A stretch of DNA of 64,000 nt from Fibrobacter sp. UWH4 (GCF_900142475.1 NZ_FRAY01000001.1:62001-126000); one strand, 5' to 3'. Counted from the stretch's first letter, positions 41,267 through 50,902 are shown. The notes: generated by a model from the letters alone, not told the origin. Translations and numbers: made by a program.

Positions 41267-42298
41267 ATGCTTGATTTGAACACTGTCGATTGGAAGACGC
41301 TCCCCTTCGGTTATTATGACACCGATTACAATGTACGCTGCTACTACCGCAATGGTCAGTGGGGCAAAATCGAGCTGTCTTCTTCCAAGGATATTAGCAT
41401 CCACATGGCCGCTACTTGCTTGCATTACGGCCAGGAAGGTTTTGAAGGCCTCAAGGCTTACACGGGCAAGGACGGCAAGGTCCGTATTTTCCGCGTCGAC
41501 GAAAACGCGAAGCGTATGCAGAACACCGCTAACCGCGTGCTCATGGCTGTGCCGCCTGTTGAATTGTTCCGCGAAATGGTTCACACCGTGGTGAAGGCCA
41601 ACAAGCGCTTTGTTCCGCCGTATGGCTACGGTGCAACGCTCTACATCCGTCCGCTCCTCATCGGTATGAGCCCGGAAGTGGGTGTGAAGCCTGCCGACGA
41701 ATACCTGCTCATGATGTTCGTGACTCCGGTGGGTCCGTACTTCAAGGACGGGTTCAAGCCGGTGGACATGATGATCAGCCGCAACTACGACCGCGCCGCT
41801 CCGCAGGGTACGGGTACGGTGAAGGTCGGCGGTAACTACGCCGCTAGCCTTCAGTCCCTTGCAGAAGCCAAGAAGCTCGGTTACTCCAGCACCATTTACC
41901 TCGATGCAAAGGAAAAGAAGTACATCGACGAATGCGGTCCGGCAAACTTCTTCGGTATCAAGGGCAAGACCTACGTGACCCCGAAGTCCGAATCCATTTT
42001 GCCGTCGATTACGAACAAGAGCTTGCAGCAGCTGGCTGAACACCTCGGTTATACCGTGGAACGCCGCCAGGTCCCGTTCGAAGAACTCGCTGAATTCTCC
42101 GAAACTGCCGAATGCGGTACCGCCGCCGTGATCACCCCGATCAAGAAGATCGTGGATCCGGTTGCCGGCAAGGAATTCACCTACGGTGACGGTAAGAATC
42201 CGGGCCCGGTTTGTACGGAACTCTTCACGAAGTACACTGCTATCCAGTTCGGTGAAGCGGAAGACCCGTTTGGCTGGACTGAAGTGGTGGAACTGTAA
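41267..42298 (+). CDS. ilvE: Branched-chain amino acid aminotransferase
   Basis: 343 residues. Fold-type IV PLP transaminase: LHYGQEGFEGLKAYTG, YIRPLLIG, VKVGGNYAASLQSLAEAKKLGYSSTIYLD (PLP Lys region), IDECGPANFFGIK and ECGTAAVITP. It transfers amino groups to the keto acids of Leu, Ile and Val. The start at 41267 gives the standard N-terminus and has AAAGGTG upstream; the longer frame from 41165 has no support. Confidence 0.96.
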   Translation: MLDLNTVDWKTLPFGYYDTDYNVRCYYRNGQWGKIELSSSKDISIHMAATCLHYGQEGFEGLKAYTGKDGKVRIFRVDENAKRMQNTANRVLMAVPPVELFREMVHTVVKANKRFVPPYGYGATLYIRPLLIGMSPEVGVKPADEYLLMMFVTPVGPYFKDGFKPVDMMISRNYDRAAPQGTGTVKVGGNYAASLQSLAEAKKLGYSSTIYLDAKEKKYIDECGPANFFGIKGKTYVTPKSESILPSITNKSLQQLAEHLGYTVERRQVPFEELAEFSETAECGTAAVITPIKKIVDPVAGKEFTYGDGKNPGPVCTELFTKYTAIQFGEAEDPFGWTEVVEL

Positions 42299-42368
42299 TA
42301 GGTCGCGACTCCGTCGCTTTAAGCGATGAGGTCGCTCGTCTTCGACTCGCTTCGAGGTATGAGCGAAT
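42299..42368. repeat. GAGGTCGC-type modular repeat, copy 1
   Basis: GGTCGCGACTCCGTCGCTTT, GATGAGGTCGCTCGTCTTCG and GCTTCGAGGTATGAGCG are short modules that recur at 56431-56545 and 57395-57540. No gene. Confidence 0.6.
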
Positions 42369-42374
42369 TTGAAA

Positions 42375-42404
42375 ATTCCCGCGGAGAAATCTGCGGGATT
42401 TTTT
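42375..42404 (+). terminator. Terminator of ilvE
   Basis: TCCCGC pairs with GCGGGA around a GGAGAAATCT loop, followed by TTTTTTG. Confidence 0.75.
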
Positions 42405-42408
42405 GTAT

Positions 42409-42437
42409 TCCGAATTCTGAACTCCGAATTCTGAATT
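42409..42437. repeat. AATTCTGAA-type intergenic repeat, copy 2
   Basis: CCGAATTCTGAACTCCGAATTCTGAATTAAT: a direct repeat of CCGAATTCTGAA, related to copies near 35.4 and 48.1 kb. It overlaps the last bases of recD2. Confidence 0.5.
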
Positions 42438-44577
42438 AATTTAGTCTTTCTTTGAGGCGCGTGTAGCGGCGGGTGCTGCGGTTGTTGCGGACGGCCTGGT
42501 GGAAGGCGCCGGGGGCAGAAAGAATCCACACGTGGCCTTTCGCGCGCGTGATGGCGGTGTAGATTAAGTTGCGCTGCAGCATCACGTAGTGGCTGGAATC
42601 GAGAATCACGATGACGGCGGGGTATTCGCTACCCTGGCTCTTGTGAATGGTGCAGGCGTAGGCGAGTTGCAGTTCGTCGAGTTCGTCGTCTTGGTAGGTG
42701 ATGAGTTTTTCGTCGAAGAAGACGGCGATTTTGCGCTTTTCTTTGTAGATGCTGTAGACGATTCCGACATCGCCGTTGAACACGTTCTTGTCGTAGTTGT
42801 TCTTGATTTGCATGACGCGGTCGCCCACGCTCCAGCCGATGCCCATCATTTTTTGCCGCGGAACGCCCGGGTTCAAGAGGTCTTGCAAGAAGGGGTTCAG
42901 CTCGATGATGCCGAGGGGGCCTTTGCGCATGGGGACAAGAATCTGCAAATCGGATTTAAGGTCGATGTCGATTTTGCTCTTGACGCCGGTGGCAATGAGT
43001 TGCTGTAAATGCAGCTTGGCTTCTTCGGGCGTTTCGAACGGAACAAAGTGAAAGTTCGGGCCTTCGATGGGCGACGGCGTAATGCCCTGATTGATTTTGG
43101 CGGCCTTGTCGGCGATGTCATTGCCGCCGCTTTGCCTAAAGATGTGCTGCAGGCGCACACTTGGAATGCGCGGACATTGCAGCAGATCGTTGAGTACGTT
43201 GCCCGGGCCCACGCTCGGAAGCTGGTCGGCATCGCCTACAAAGACGATGCGGGCCGTTTCGGGGACGGCGTCCAGGAGCGAGGCGGCAAGCCAGGTGTCC
43301 ACCATACTGAATTCGTCGACAATCAGCAAGTTGCAGTCAAGCTTGTTGAATTCGTTCTTGTTGAATTTCTTGGTGACGGGGTCGACTTCCAAGAGGCGGT
43401 GGATGGTGTAGGCCTTGTCGCCGCAACAGTCGCCCATGCGCTTGGCTGCGCGGCCCGTCGGGGCGGCGAGCAGAATGTTTTCGCCCATCTTGCGGGCAAG
43501 GTGAAGGATTCCCTTGAGAATTGTGGTCTTGCCGGTGCCTGGACCGCCGGTAATGATGCAAATCTTGTGTGCGGTCGCAAGGCGAATGGCTTCGCGCTGC
43601 ACGGGGTCGAAACTGAACTTGTGTTCGCGTTCCCAGTCCACGAGCTCACGCTCGAAGCCGTAAGTCGGCAATTCATTTTCGCCGAGGCGTGCTTTGATGA
43701 TGTCTGCGATTTTCTGCTCCGCGTTGTCCAGCGACGGGTAAAAGCAGTCTTCGCCGTGGCGCTTGATGCGGCCCGCTTCGCAAATGCGCTTGAACTGATC
43801 CAATAGATTTTGAATCGCGTCGTCGTCGGTGACGTCGATGCGCAAATTCTTGAGGGTTCGGCCGATTAAATCGTTGCTCGGCAAATAGCAGTGACCGTCC
43901 GAAAGTGAAGCTTCTTGCAGCGAGTAAAGAATTGCCTCTTGCAGGCGCATGGGGCTGTCTTTGGGGATGCCTACTTTCATTGCGATTTCGTCGGCTTTCA
44001 AGAATCCGATTCCCCAGATTTCTTCGCAGAGAATGTAGGGGTTCTCGCGGATTTTGCTGATGGTGTCCTGCCCGAATTTCATCCACAGCTTTTTTGCAAC
44101 GCTGCCCGTGATGTCGTGGTTGTAGAGGAACAATAAGGTTTCGCGGCTGTGGCGATTTTCTTGCCAGCTGGCGAGGAACTGTTCTACCTTCGCGGCCGAA
44201 AGACCCTTGATTTTCTTGGCACGGAAACGGTCGGGCTCGTAGTCCAGAATGTCGCGAAGTTCGTCGCCGAAAGTTTCGACGATGGCCTTTGCGGTCTTAG
44301 GGCCTATCCCTGGGAAAAGCCCGCTGCCGAGGTAGGCTTCCAGATTGTTGCTTTGCGTTTCGACGATTTCGAAATGCTTGGCCTGGAATTGCTCGCCGAA
44401 TTTAGGGTGGCGTCCCCAGTCCCCTTCGAAGCGCAGGTTTTCGCCTACGGAAAGTTCAGGGAGTGTGCCCGTAACGACCACCACCTTCTTCGTGCTGCTA
44501 TCAATAAGCCGCAGCACGGTGAAGCCGTTCTGCGGACTATGAAAGGTAATGGACTTGACGGAACCTTCGAGAACCAT
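42436..44577 (-). CDS. recD2: RecD2-type ATP-dependent DNA helicase
   Basis: 713 residues. N-terminal OB-like and HhH region (GLFPGIGPKTAKAI, WGIGFLKADEIAMKVG), then an SF1B helicase core with Walker A GGPGTGKTT, VDEFSMVD (motif II), VFVGDADQLPSVGPG, IFRQS, GDRVMQIKNNY and YACTIHKSQGSEYP, YTAITRAKGHVW. It is the stand-alone RecD2 form, a 5'-3' helicase acting in DNA repair outside RecBCD. Its start follows the CstA stop directly with no gap. Confidence 0.96.
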   Translation of the reverse strand: MVLEGSVKSITFHSPQNGFTVLRLIDSSTKKVVVVTGTLPELSVGENLRFEGDWGRHPKFGEQFQAKHFEIVETQSNNLEAYLGSGLFPGIGPKTAKAIVETFGDELRDILDYEPDRFRAKKIKGLSAAKVEQFLASWQENRHSRETLLFLYNHDITGSVAKKLWMKFGQDTISKIRENPYILCEEIWGIGFLKADEIAMKVGIPKDSPMRLQEAILYSLQEASLSDGHCYLPSNDLIGRTLKNLRIDVTDDDAIQNLLDQFKRICEAGRIKRHGEDCFYPSLDNAEQKIADIIKARLGENELPTYGFERELVDWEREHKFSFDPVQREAIRLATAHKICIITGGPGTGKTTILKGILHLARKMGENILLAAPTGRAAKRMGDCCGDKAYTIHRLLEVDPVTKKFNKNEFNKLDCNLLIVDEFSMVDTWLAASLLDAVPETARIVFVGDADQLPSVGPGNVLNDLLQCPRIPSVRLQHIFRQSGGNDIADKAAKINQGITPSPIEGPNFHFVPFETPEEAKLHLQQLIATGVKSKIDIDLKSDLQILVPMRKGPLGIIELNPFLQDLLNPGVPRQKMMGIGWSVGDRVMQIKNNYDKNVFNGDVGIVYSIYKEKRKIAVFFDEKLITYQDDELDELQLAYACTIHKSQGSEYPAVIVILDSSHYVMLQRNLIYTAITRAKGHVWILSAPGAFHQAVRNNRSTRRYTRLKERLN

Positions 44578-46113
44578 TTATTGAGCTTTGGGGACCTTGC
44601 CTTCGTCCAGTTCGGGGTTCCAGCGGTCAGGATCGAAACCTTCCATCTTGGTGAGCGTCTTGCCCCTAGTGCAAAGCAGGAATCCGAGAATGACGGCGTC
44701 GTGCAGGGCAATCACAAGGGCGGTCTTGTAGTCGAGACCGAAGCCCAGCGGAGCACCCTTCAGGTTTTCGGGACTCACCCAAAGAATATAGTCGCAAGTA
44801 ATGAAGGTCATGAACATGCACGGAATGAGTGCAATCCAGAAGTTCTTCTTTTTGCTACGCAGGTAAACCGTGGCCACGCAAAGGCTGCACACGGCCATGA
44901 GTTGGTTGCTCCAGCTAAAGTAATTCCACAGAATATTGAATCCTTCGGGGTTCAGATTGCTCCAGAAGATGATGATGGCGCAAATGGCGAACATAGGCAC
45001 AGTAAGGAGCAGACGGTTGCGAATGGAGGTCTGTTCCATGCCGGTGAGTTCTGCAATCGTGAGGCGTAGGCTTCTAAGGCTCGTGTCGCCACTGGTAATC
45101 GCAAGGACAATCACGCCCACGACAACGAGAATCGAAATCGGAGCCCAGGGAATCACGGTAGAAACGAGGACGCTCAAGACCTTGACGCCCGAAGCGCCGG
45201 TTAAAAGTTCCGGCATCTGGTGGTAAATGAACATGCCGCCGGCGGCCCAAACCATACCGATCAGGCCTTCGATAATCATCATGCCGTAGAAGGTCTGACG
45301 GCCTGTTCTTTCGGTGACTTCGGTGCGGGCGACAAGCGGGCTCTGCGTGCTGTGGAAACCGCTAATGATACCGCAGGCAATGGTCACGAAGAGCATCGGG
45401 ATAATCGGTTGGCCAGCCGGATGTTTGTGGAAGTTGCTCATGATGTCGCTAAAGCAGAATTCATCGAGAACGTTCAAGTTCGGGACAATGCCTACGAAAA
45501 TCGCGAGAGAAGCAAGAATCAAAAGCGCACCGAAAATCGGATAGATGCGGCCGATAATCTTGTCGATGGGGAAGAAGGTGCTTGCAAAGTAGTAGGCGAA
45601 AATGCAGGCAACCGCGACCCAGAACAAGGTGGGCGACACGGCAGAGCCCGCAAGAATTGGCGTGTTAATCAAAGCGGCAGGCGTGTTGGTGAAGACGGCG
45701 CCCACCAAAATCAGGGCGACCGAAATCAGAGTCATCACGACCTTGGCTGGACCCTTGCCCAGGAACTTGCGGGAAAGTGCCGGCACATTGTAGCCGTTGT
45801 TGCGCATACTGACCATGCCGCTAAAATAGTCGTGCACGGCGCCGCCAAGCACGTTGCCGATAGGCAGCAGAATGAACACGATGGCGCCGAACTTGATGCC
45901 AAGAATCACGCCGATCACAGGACCGATGCCTGCAATGTTCAAAAGCTGGATGAGCATGTTTTTCCAGTGGGGAAGTACCACGCGGTCAACGCCATCCGGG
46001 TTTTCGAGGGCGGGAGTCTTGCGGTCGTCGGGGCCGAAGACATGTTCAACGAATTTTCCGTAAGTAAAGTATCCGCCGATAAGAATCGCGATACCGATCA
46101 GGAATGTAATCAT
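44578..46113 (-). CDS. cstA: CstA-family carbon starvation protein (peptide/pyruvate permease)
   Basis: 511 residues, shorter than E. coli CstA (about 700), as in the short CstA branch. It has about 13-16 hydrophobic segments. Family motifs include YGKFVEHVFGPDDRKTPA, LLNIAGIGPVIGVILG, GGAVHDYFSGMVSMRNNG, GFHSTQSPLVARTE and ITSGDTSLRSLRLTIAE. It imports peptides or pyruvate during nutrient limitation. The gene abuts recD2, which suggests a shared transcript though the functions are unrelated. Confidence 0.94.
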   Translation of the reverse strand: MITFLIGIAILIGGYFTYGKFVEHVFGPDDRKTPALENPDGVDRVVLPHWKNMLIQLLNIAGIGPVIGVILGIKFGAIVFILLPIGNVLGGAVHDYFSGMVSMRNNGYNVPALSRKFLGKGPAKVVMTLISVALILVGAVFTNTPAALINTPILAGSAVSPTLFWVAVACIFAYYFASTFFPIDKIIGRIYPIFGALLILASLAIFVGIVPNLNVLDEFCFSDIMSNFHKHPAGQPIIPMLFVTIACGIISGFHSTQSPLVARTEVTERTGRQTFYGMMIIEGLIGMVWAAGGMFIYHQMPELLTGASGVKVLSVLVSTVIPWAPISILVVVGVIVLAITSGDTSLRSLRLTIAELTGMEQTSIRNRLLLTVPMFAICAIIIFWSNLNPEGFNILWNYFSWSNQLMAVCSLCVATVYLRSKKKNFWIALIPCMFMTFITCDYILWVSPENLKGAPLGFGLDYKTALVIALHDAVILGFLLCTRGKTLTKMEGFDPDRWNPELDEGKVPKAQ

Positions 46114-46166
46114 GTGATGCCTTCTTTGTTTTAAGTTAAAAGTAGAAAGTAGACGGTAGAATGTCC

Positions 46167-47396
46167 TTACTCTTCGTTAAAGGAATCGTCGGTAGATGTC
46201 TCTTCGGAAGAAGCCTCGTCTACGGCAGGGGCTTCCGTTGTTTCTTTTGGCTGAGCGTCGTTGGTTTCTGCGGGAGTCTCATTCGGCTGCTCGGAACTTT
46301 CCGTTGTTTGCTCGGCCTTCTTTGCTCCGCGAACGAAACCTTTTTCCTTGGCAATTTCGTCGGGAGTCTTGTCTTCGCCGAATTGTTGCTTGAAGTAGAG
46401 AACGTTGGTCGTGAAGCTGCTCTTGCCGGCGTAATCGAAACCGACGACGGGGTGGAAGGACTTGCCCAACTGGAATGCAACTTCCAGACCGAAACGGAAT
46501 CCGTTGTTGCCTTCGACGGTAATGTCGGGATCGATGGTGGCGCCGTAGCCACGTGAGTAGTCTGGATTGCCAAATTGCTTGGCGACGCAAAGCAGATGTC
46601 CCGAAGATTTCATTTCGGCGCTCTGGTAGCCGAGCGACATCATGACTTCGATAAAGCTGACGGGCTTGTAGCCAATGACGATTGCGAAATTTGTCGTCGA
46701 AACGTCGAGATTGAGATCGCCTTCGTAGTCCTCGGGACGGTAGCCGATGCCGCTGGTGTTGTAACCGAAGACGATGCTCACGTCAAGCGGCTGGGCAGCG
46801 GGAGGCAACATGTACTGGAAAAAATGGCCGAAACTGTACTGCAGGCCGAAACCGAACAGGTTGAACTTGGTCAGTTCGCTGATCGAGGGCAGGAACATTC
46901 CGCGGAAGACCACGCGTGCATGGTAGAAACTTGCGCCTAGCTGGATGTAGGGGTAGGTAAATACGCCCAGGCCGTTCAGCGTCTTGTTGCCGTAAATCCT
47001 TCCGTCGTCAGCCTGGGTCATGTCGCGGTGATCACCGAAAATGGTCGGCGTTTCGTAGGCAATGGACTGACCGAGGAATTCCGCATTCTCGGTGTAATTC
47101 CGGTCGTCGTCACCAATAGAAATGATTGAAATGGGGAGACCCGCTTCGAAGGTGAAACTTTGCGGAACCGAGGCGCTCACATACCAGTTGCTGTTGAGCA
47201 CATTGCCCAGGTTGTCGATAATGGGCTTGACGTAACCGGGACGGTTGGCATAGGGGTTTAAAGAACCGTCTTTAGAGACGGGACTTTTCTGGAATGCCGA
47301 GAGGGATTCGTAGGTGGAGGCCCAGCCGTCTTCGTCGGTTGCGAATGCGGAGCCAAGTCCAAGAATAAGAAATGCAAAAAGGGCGGATTTTTTCAT
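46167..47396 (-). CDS. Outer-membrane beta-barrel-like protein with acidic tail
   Basis: 409 residues with signal peptide (GSAFATDED). The body alternates Gly/aromatic strands (YIQLGASFYHARVVFRGMFLP, LFGFGLQYSFGHFFQYMLPP, FAIVIGYKPVSFIEVMMSLGYQ), typical of FadL/DUF6588-like barrels. The last 60 residues are Glu/Thr/Pro-rich and disordered, an unusual C-terminus for a barrel. A TAAATTTG box (47404-47411) ends seven bases before the ATG. Substrate unknown. Confidence 0.82.
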   Translation of the reverse strand: MKKSALFAFLILGLGSAFATDEDGWASTYESLSAFQKSPVSKDGSLNPYANRPGYVKPIIDNLGNVLNSNWYVSASVPQSFTFEAGLPISIISIGDDDRNYTENAEFLGQSIAYETPTIFGDHRDMTQADDGRIYGNKTLNGLGVFTYPYIQLGASFYHARVVFRGMFLPSISELTKFNLFGFGLQYSFGHFFQYMLPPAAQPLDVSIVFGYNTSGIGYRPEDYEGDLNLDVSTTNFAIVIGYKPVSFIEVMMSLGYQSAEMKSSGHLLCVAKQFGNPDYSRGYGATIDPDITVEGNNGFRFGLEVAFQLGKSFHPVVGFDYAGKSSFTTNVLYFKQQFGEDKTPDEIAKEKGFVRGAKKAEQTTESSEQPNETPAETNDAQPKETTEAPAVDEASSEETSTDDSFNEE

Positions 47397-47403
47397 ACCG
47401 CGC

Positions 47404-47411
47404 CAAATTTA
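47404..47411 (-). promoter_or_regulatory. TAAATTTG -7 box
   Basis: Perfect TAnnTTTG match ending seven bases before the start of the barrel gene at 47396. Confidence 0.45.
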
Positions 47412-47428
47412 GAAAAAATTTAAGGAGC

Positions 47429-48097
47429 CTAGAACTGGTATTGAATCGATACGGTGGCGAGAACGAAGGTTTGCCACAGGTACGGATCCAGATCATTATT
47501 GTCTATACGGGAGCAATGCACGTTCTTGAACCAACTCTCGTAAAACTTGAGTGCGGGTACCATGGCGATGTTTTCAGTAATGTAGTAATGGATGTTTGCG
47601 ATAAAGGCCACCGCAGATCCCATAAACTCCGCGTCGTAAACGTCGGTACCGAACAAGGCTGCGTTTTCGGACTTTACGCTAGAGTAGGAGTAACCGAGGC
47701 CGAGTCCAATCTGGAAAAAATCAGGCCAGAATAAGTTGTATGTAACTTCGAGGCCTGCTCGCCAGATTCGTGTGTCCTGTCTATAAGATTCGTCGGGAAA
47801 CCCCGCCATGACCTGTTCGGATGTCCAATACTGAAAGCCGAGACCGAGCGAGAATGCTCCCAGGTTGACGCCTACCATCAGGTCTGGGGTCGCGACGAAT
47901 TCGAGTGCGGGCGGGTGTATGTATCCCTTGACTCCTGCGGAATCCGTTCCAGAGATGGCACGCTCGTTGAAATCACCCTTGGAAACTTGGGCGCCAAAGC
48001 CCGCGCTAACGTAATATGTGCGAGGCCAGTAGTACTCTTCAGCAAAGGTTAACCCTGCCAGAAGGCAAAGGACCAAAGTGATGATTTTAAACTTCAT
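47429..48097 (-). CDS. Outer-membrane beta-barrel protein
   Basis: 222 residues with signal peptide (AGLTFAEEY). It has eight to ten amphipathic strands (YYVSAGFGAQV, LMVGVNLGAFSLGLGFQYW, FFQIGLGLGYSYSSV, VAFIANIHYYI) and ends in TVSIQYQF; a terminal Phe is a BAM recognition feature. GAGGAAACA lies directly before the ATG. It lies 33 bases upstream of the larger barrel gene. Confidence 0.82.
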   Translation of the reverse strand: MKFKIITLVLCLLAGLTFAEEYYWPRTYYVSAGFGAQVSKGDFNERAISGTDSAGVKGYIHPPALEFVATPDLMVGVNLGAFSLGLGFQYWTSEQVMAGFPDESYRQDTRIWRAGLEVTYNLFWPDFFQIGLGLGYSYSSVKSENAALFGTDVYDAEFMGSAVAFIANIHYYITENIAMVPALKFYESWFKNVHCSRIDNNDLDPYLWQTFVLATVSIQYQF

Positions 48098-48112
48098 TGT
48101 TTCCTCTTATTA

Positions 48113-48165
48113 ATTCAGATTTCGGAATTCGGAGTTCGAAGATTTTTTATTTCTGAAATCTGAAT
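48113..48165. repeat. AATTCAGATTTC inverted repeat, copy 3 of the AATTC-type family
   Basis: ATTCAGATTTC (48113-48123) pairs perfectly with GAAATCTGAAT (48155-48165); the interior reads GGAATTCGGAGTTCGAAGA. It follows nadA and could terminate it, though no clean T-run follows. Confidence 0.6.
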
Positions 48166-48173
48166 CCCAAATT

Positions 48174-49190
48174 TTATTTTGCAGCGTAGTAGAACATCGC
48201 GTCGATGCACTTTTTGGCGGCAACGCGGGTTGCTTCGTCAAGTTCTACGTGCTGCGCCTTTTCCGGATGACGCAAGGTTTCCAGAATGTTTTCGAGCGAG
48301 TTCGACTTCATGTACTTGCACATGCTGCAGCTGCCAATGAAGGTCTTGTTCGGAAATTCGTACTGCATGCGAGCGTTCAGGCCGCATTCGGTGAGAAGCA
48401 GGAACGGCGTGCCTTCGGGCTGTTCCTTGATGTAGCTTACCATCTGGCCGGTGCTGCCCACGTAGTCGCTGAGGAGGGCGACGCCCGGGTGGCATTCGGG
48501 GTGGCTCACCACCTTGAGGCCCGGATTCTGACTGCGGAAAAAGTTGATGAGCTCGGAATCGTAGGTCTCGTGAACGTAGCAGCAGCCGCTGTGGAGCACG
48601 ATTTCTTTCTTGATGCCGCGCTTCTGCATTTCGTCGATGAGGTTCTGTCCCATGAGTCCGTCGGGAACGAACACGATCTTATCGTTTTCGAGGCTAGAGA
48701 CAATCTTCATCACGTTGCTGCTGGTGACGCACACGTCGCAGTTCGCTTTCACGTCGGCGGTGGTGTTGATGTAGCACACGAAGGTGTGGTCGGGGTACTT
48801 TTCGCGGAGAGCCTTGACCTCGGCGCCGGTAATGGAGTCGGCGAGGCTACAGCCCGTAAGCGGGCCCGGAATGAGAACGTCCTTGGTGGGGTTCAAAATT
48901 TTGGCTGTTTCGCCCATAAAGCGCACGGCAGAGAATACGATCGTCTTCGCGCTCACCTTGGTGGCGTCCTGACTCAACTTGAAACTATCGCCGTCGTAGT
49001 CGGCAACGCCCAGAATGATTTCGGGGGCCACATAGCTGTGGGCGAGAATCACGGCGTCGCGTTCTTTCTTGAGTTCGTTGATTTCATTGATGAGCGGGAG
49101 CATCTGTTCGCACTTTTCCATGGAATAGGTGCAAAGCACGGCGCCCGGCTGAATGGTCTTGAGACGATTGTAAAGTTCTTCTGCGGTCAT
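48174..49190 (-). CDS. nadA: Quinolinate synthase A
   Basis: 338 residues. NadA signatures: ILAHSYVAPEI, SGCCYVHETYDSELINFFR, SHPECHPGVALLSDYVGSTGQM, LLTECGLNAR and GSCSMCKYMKSNSLENIL; three cysteines hold the 4Fe-4S cluster. It makes quinolinate from iminoaspartate and DHAP for NAD synthesis. nadB and nadC are not in the window. A TATATTTA box ends five bases before the ATG. Confidence 0.97.
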   Translation of the reverse strand: MTAEELYNRLKTIQPGAVLCTYSMEKCEQMLPLINEINELKKERDAVILAHSYVAPEIILGVADYDGDSFKLSQDATKVSAKTIVFSAVRFMGETAKILNPTKDVLIPGPLTGCSLADSITGAEVKALREKYPDHTFVCYINTTADVKANCDVCVTSSNVMKIVSSLENDKIVFVPDGLMGQNLIDEMQKRGIKKEIVLHSGCCYVHETYDSELINFFRSQNPGLKVVSHPECHPGVALLSDYVGSTGQMVSYIKEQPEGTPFLLLTECGLNARMQYEFPNKTFIGSCSMCKYMKSNSLENILETLRHPEKAQHVELDEATRVAAKKCIDAMFYYAAK

Positions 49191-49195
49191 AGGAA

Positions 49196-49203
49196 TAAAT
49201 ATA
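49196..49203 (-). promoter_or_regulatory. TATATTTA -7 box of nadA
   Basis: It ends five bases before the nadA ATG; no ribosome-binding site. Confidence 0.55.
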
Positions 49204-49210
49204 GAAAGTG

Positions 49211-50902
49211 CTAGTAGATAAGTTTCAGGTCGTCAATAATCAAAGTCGCGTTCTTCACACCCTTATAATGGTTTCCGTCGGCGCTCGAGGCGAAAACGAC
49301 GCGGATATGGGTGACGGATTCATTCCCCTCACCTTGAATCAGCGAATTGTCGATGGCAGACTTATTCGAGGACTGTAGCGAGGTGGCGAAAGTGGAGGAG
49401 TTTTCGATAGGGGAATTTTCGAGTGGCGTGCCGTAGCGGAACTTGAGGCGCAGGGTCCGCATGCCGTTTTCGTCCTTGTCCGAAATGCTGACGACGTCCG
49501 GGTTTTCGCGGCCGGTGTTGTCATTGGTGGTAGAACGGTACCAGGTGCTTGCGACGAGCTTGTTGATATCGTCGGAACCTCGGTTGATGTTCTTGTCTCC
49601 ATCGCGGCTTTCAAGGAGAATGTAGATGTCGCAACTGTCGCCGCTGCCGTCATAGGAGAACTTGACTTCGGCATATTCCGGCCTTGCATTGAAGTGCTTG
49701 CCGAAATCGATGAGCTCGTTGCCGTCGGGCCAGGTCGAAGAATTGGCCATCGAAAGCGTACCGACGTTATTCGGGTTGAAATCGGCGCTGTACAGGCTTC
49801 CGCTTGCGGTCTTGCCGAGTAAAGCCGTGGTGGCAATCCTTGCGCCTGTCATGGATCCGGAGGTGTATTTTTTTGTGGTCGTGATGAGTGTGTTTGCGTT
49901 GCCCCAGAGGGAATCGGGAATAACGTCATCTCCATTCCAGTCGTTGAAATCGGATCCCGGAATCTGGTAGCCCGCCTTGACGATGTAGGTGATAGATTCG
50001 CCGTCGGAATTCTTGATGACGATTTCCTGCCCGACGCCGAAATCGTAGGTTTCGCCGGTCTTGTGGCTTTCGCAGGTGGCGCCTTCAGAAAGTTCCAGTT
50101 CGGTGAGCTCCAGGTTCGAAAGATCCGCGAGGAAGGGGAGCGTGTCCAGATGAATGTGAATCTTGCCGCTGTCGATGGTGGCCTCCATGGAGGCTATCTT
50201 GAGCGAAAGAATCTTGGGGGCGTCGGCAGGAATATGCGTTTCTTCTGAACTTTCTGAGGACGAGGCTGTGGATGCCGGGGAATCCGGAGTCTTGTTCGAT
50301 TCTGAAGATGATGCCGAGGAGGAACTCTTGGGGGAATCACTACCTGTCGAAGACGAAGACTTGTTCGATGATTCGCTCTTTGCCGAAGAAGAGGATTTTT
50401 CCTTGTCGGAATCCTTGTCGGATTTGGTGTCGCATGATTCCGAGGGCTTCGAGAAGGCGATTTGCCAGAGGGCGGGAATGCCACTTTCCGAGACAACGAC
50501 AATGTAAAGAGTGTCGTTTTCGGGAATTTCTATCTTGGAGCCTATCTTGATTTTTTTGCTTTCGTAGCTGACCTTGCGTGCCAATGAATCCAGTACGGTC
50601 GAATCCTTGGGGAAAGAACCAATGGAATCTAAGACCGTGTGGAATGTGGCGAGAGAACTGATGCTCAGGTCGTCAATGGTGACTGAATCCCAGGAACAGT
50701 CTTTATTTGAACTGAGCTTGACTGCGATGCGTTGCTCGTTAGCGCTGATGGATGGCCTTCCGTCCTGCTCCTCGAACGAGATCTCGTTGAGGACTCTGTA
50801 GTCGGATGTTCCGAAAGTGTCAATATCGGCGGTGCACGAAGCGGTAGTGGCTAGGATGCCCGCTATGGCGGCCCATTTTAAAACAGTTTTCTTGATCCCC
50901 AT
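49211..50902 (-). CDS. PCMD-domain lipoprotein
   Basis: 563 residues. Lipobox TASC (Cys23), an Ig-like N-terminal region, a long Ser/Lys/Glu linker (about 160-225), a beta domain (PKILSLKIASMEATIDSG...YIVKAGYQIPGSDFNDWN), and a C-terminal PCMD-type domain (LWGNANTLITTTKKYTSGSMTGARIAT, YAEVKFSYDGSGDSCDIYILLESRDG) ending IDDLKLIY. PCMD domains occur in surface lipoproteins of Bacteroidota and Fibrobacterota and are thought to bind carbohydrates or cells. It follows a barrel gene by eight bases. Confidence 0.85.
   Translation of the reverse strand: MGIKKTVLKWAAIAGILATTASCTADIDTFGTSDYRVLNEISFEEQDGRPSISANEQRIAVKLSSNKDCSWDSVTIDDLSISSLATFHTVLDSIGSFPKDSTVLDSLARKVSYESKKIKIGSKIEIPENDTLYIVVVSESGIPALWQIAFSKPSESCDTKSDKDSDKEKSSSSAKSESSNKSSSSTGSDSPKSSSSASSSESNKTPDSPASTASSSESSEETHIPADAPKILSLKIASMEATIDSGKIHIHLDTLPFLADLSNLELTELELSEGATCESHKTGETYDFGVGQEIVIKNSDGESITYIVKAGYQIPGSDFNDWNGDDVIPDSLWGNANTLITTTKKYTSGSMTGARIATTALLGKTASGSLYSADFNPNNVGTLSMANSSTWPDGNELIDFGKHFNARPEYAEVKFSYDGSGDSCDIYILLESRDGDKNINRGSDDINKLVASTWYRSTTNDNTGRENPDVVSISDKDENGMRTLRLKFRYGTPLENSPIENSSTFATSLQSSNKSAIDNSLIQGEGNESVTHIRVVFASSADGNHYKGVKNATLIIDDLKLIY

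Noticed and set aside
41066-42529. 487-codon minus-strand ORF opposite ilvE
   Set aside because: Antisense to a clear branched-chain aminotransferase and overlapping both neighbours; no domain seen.
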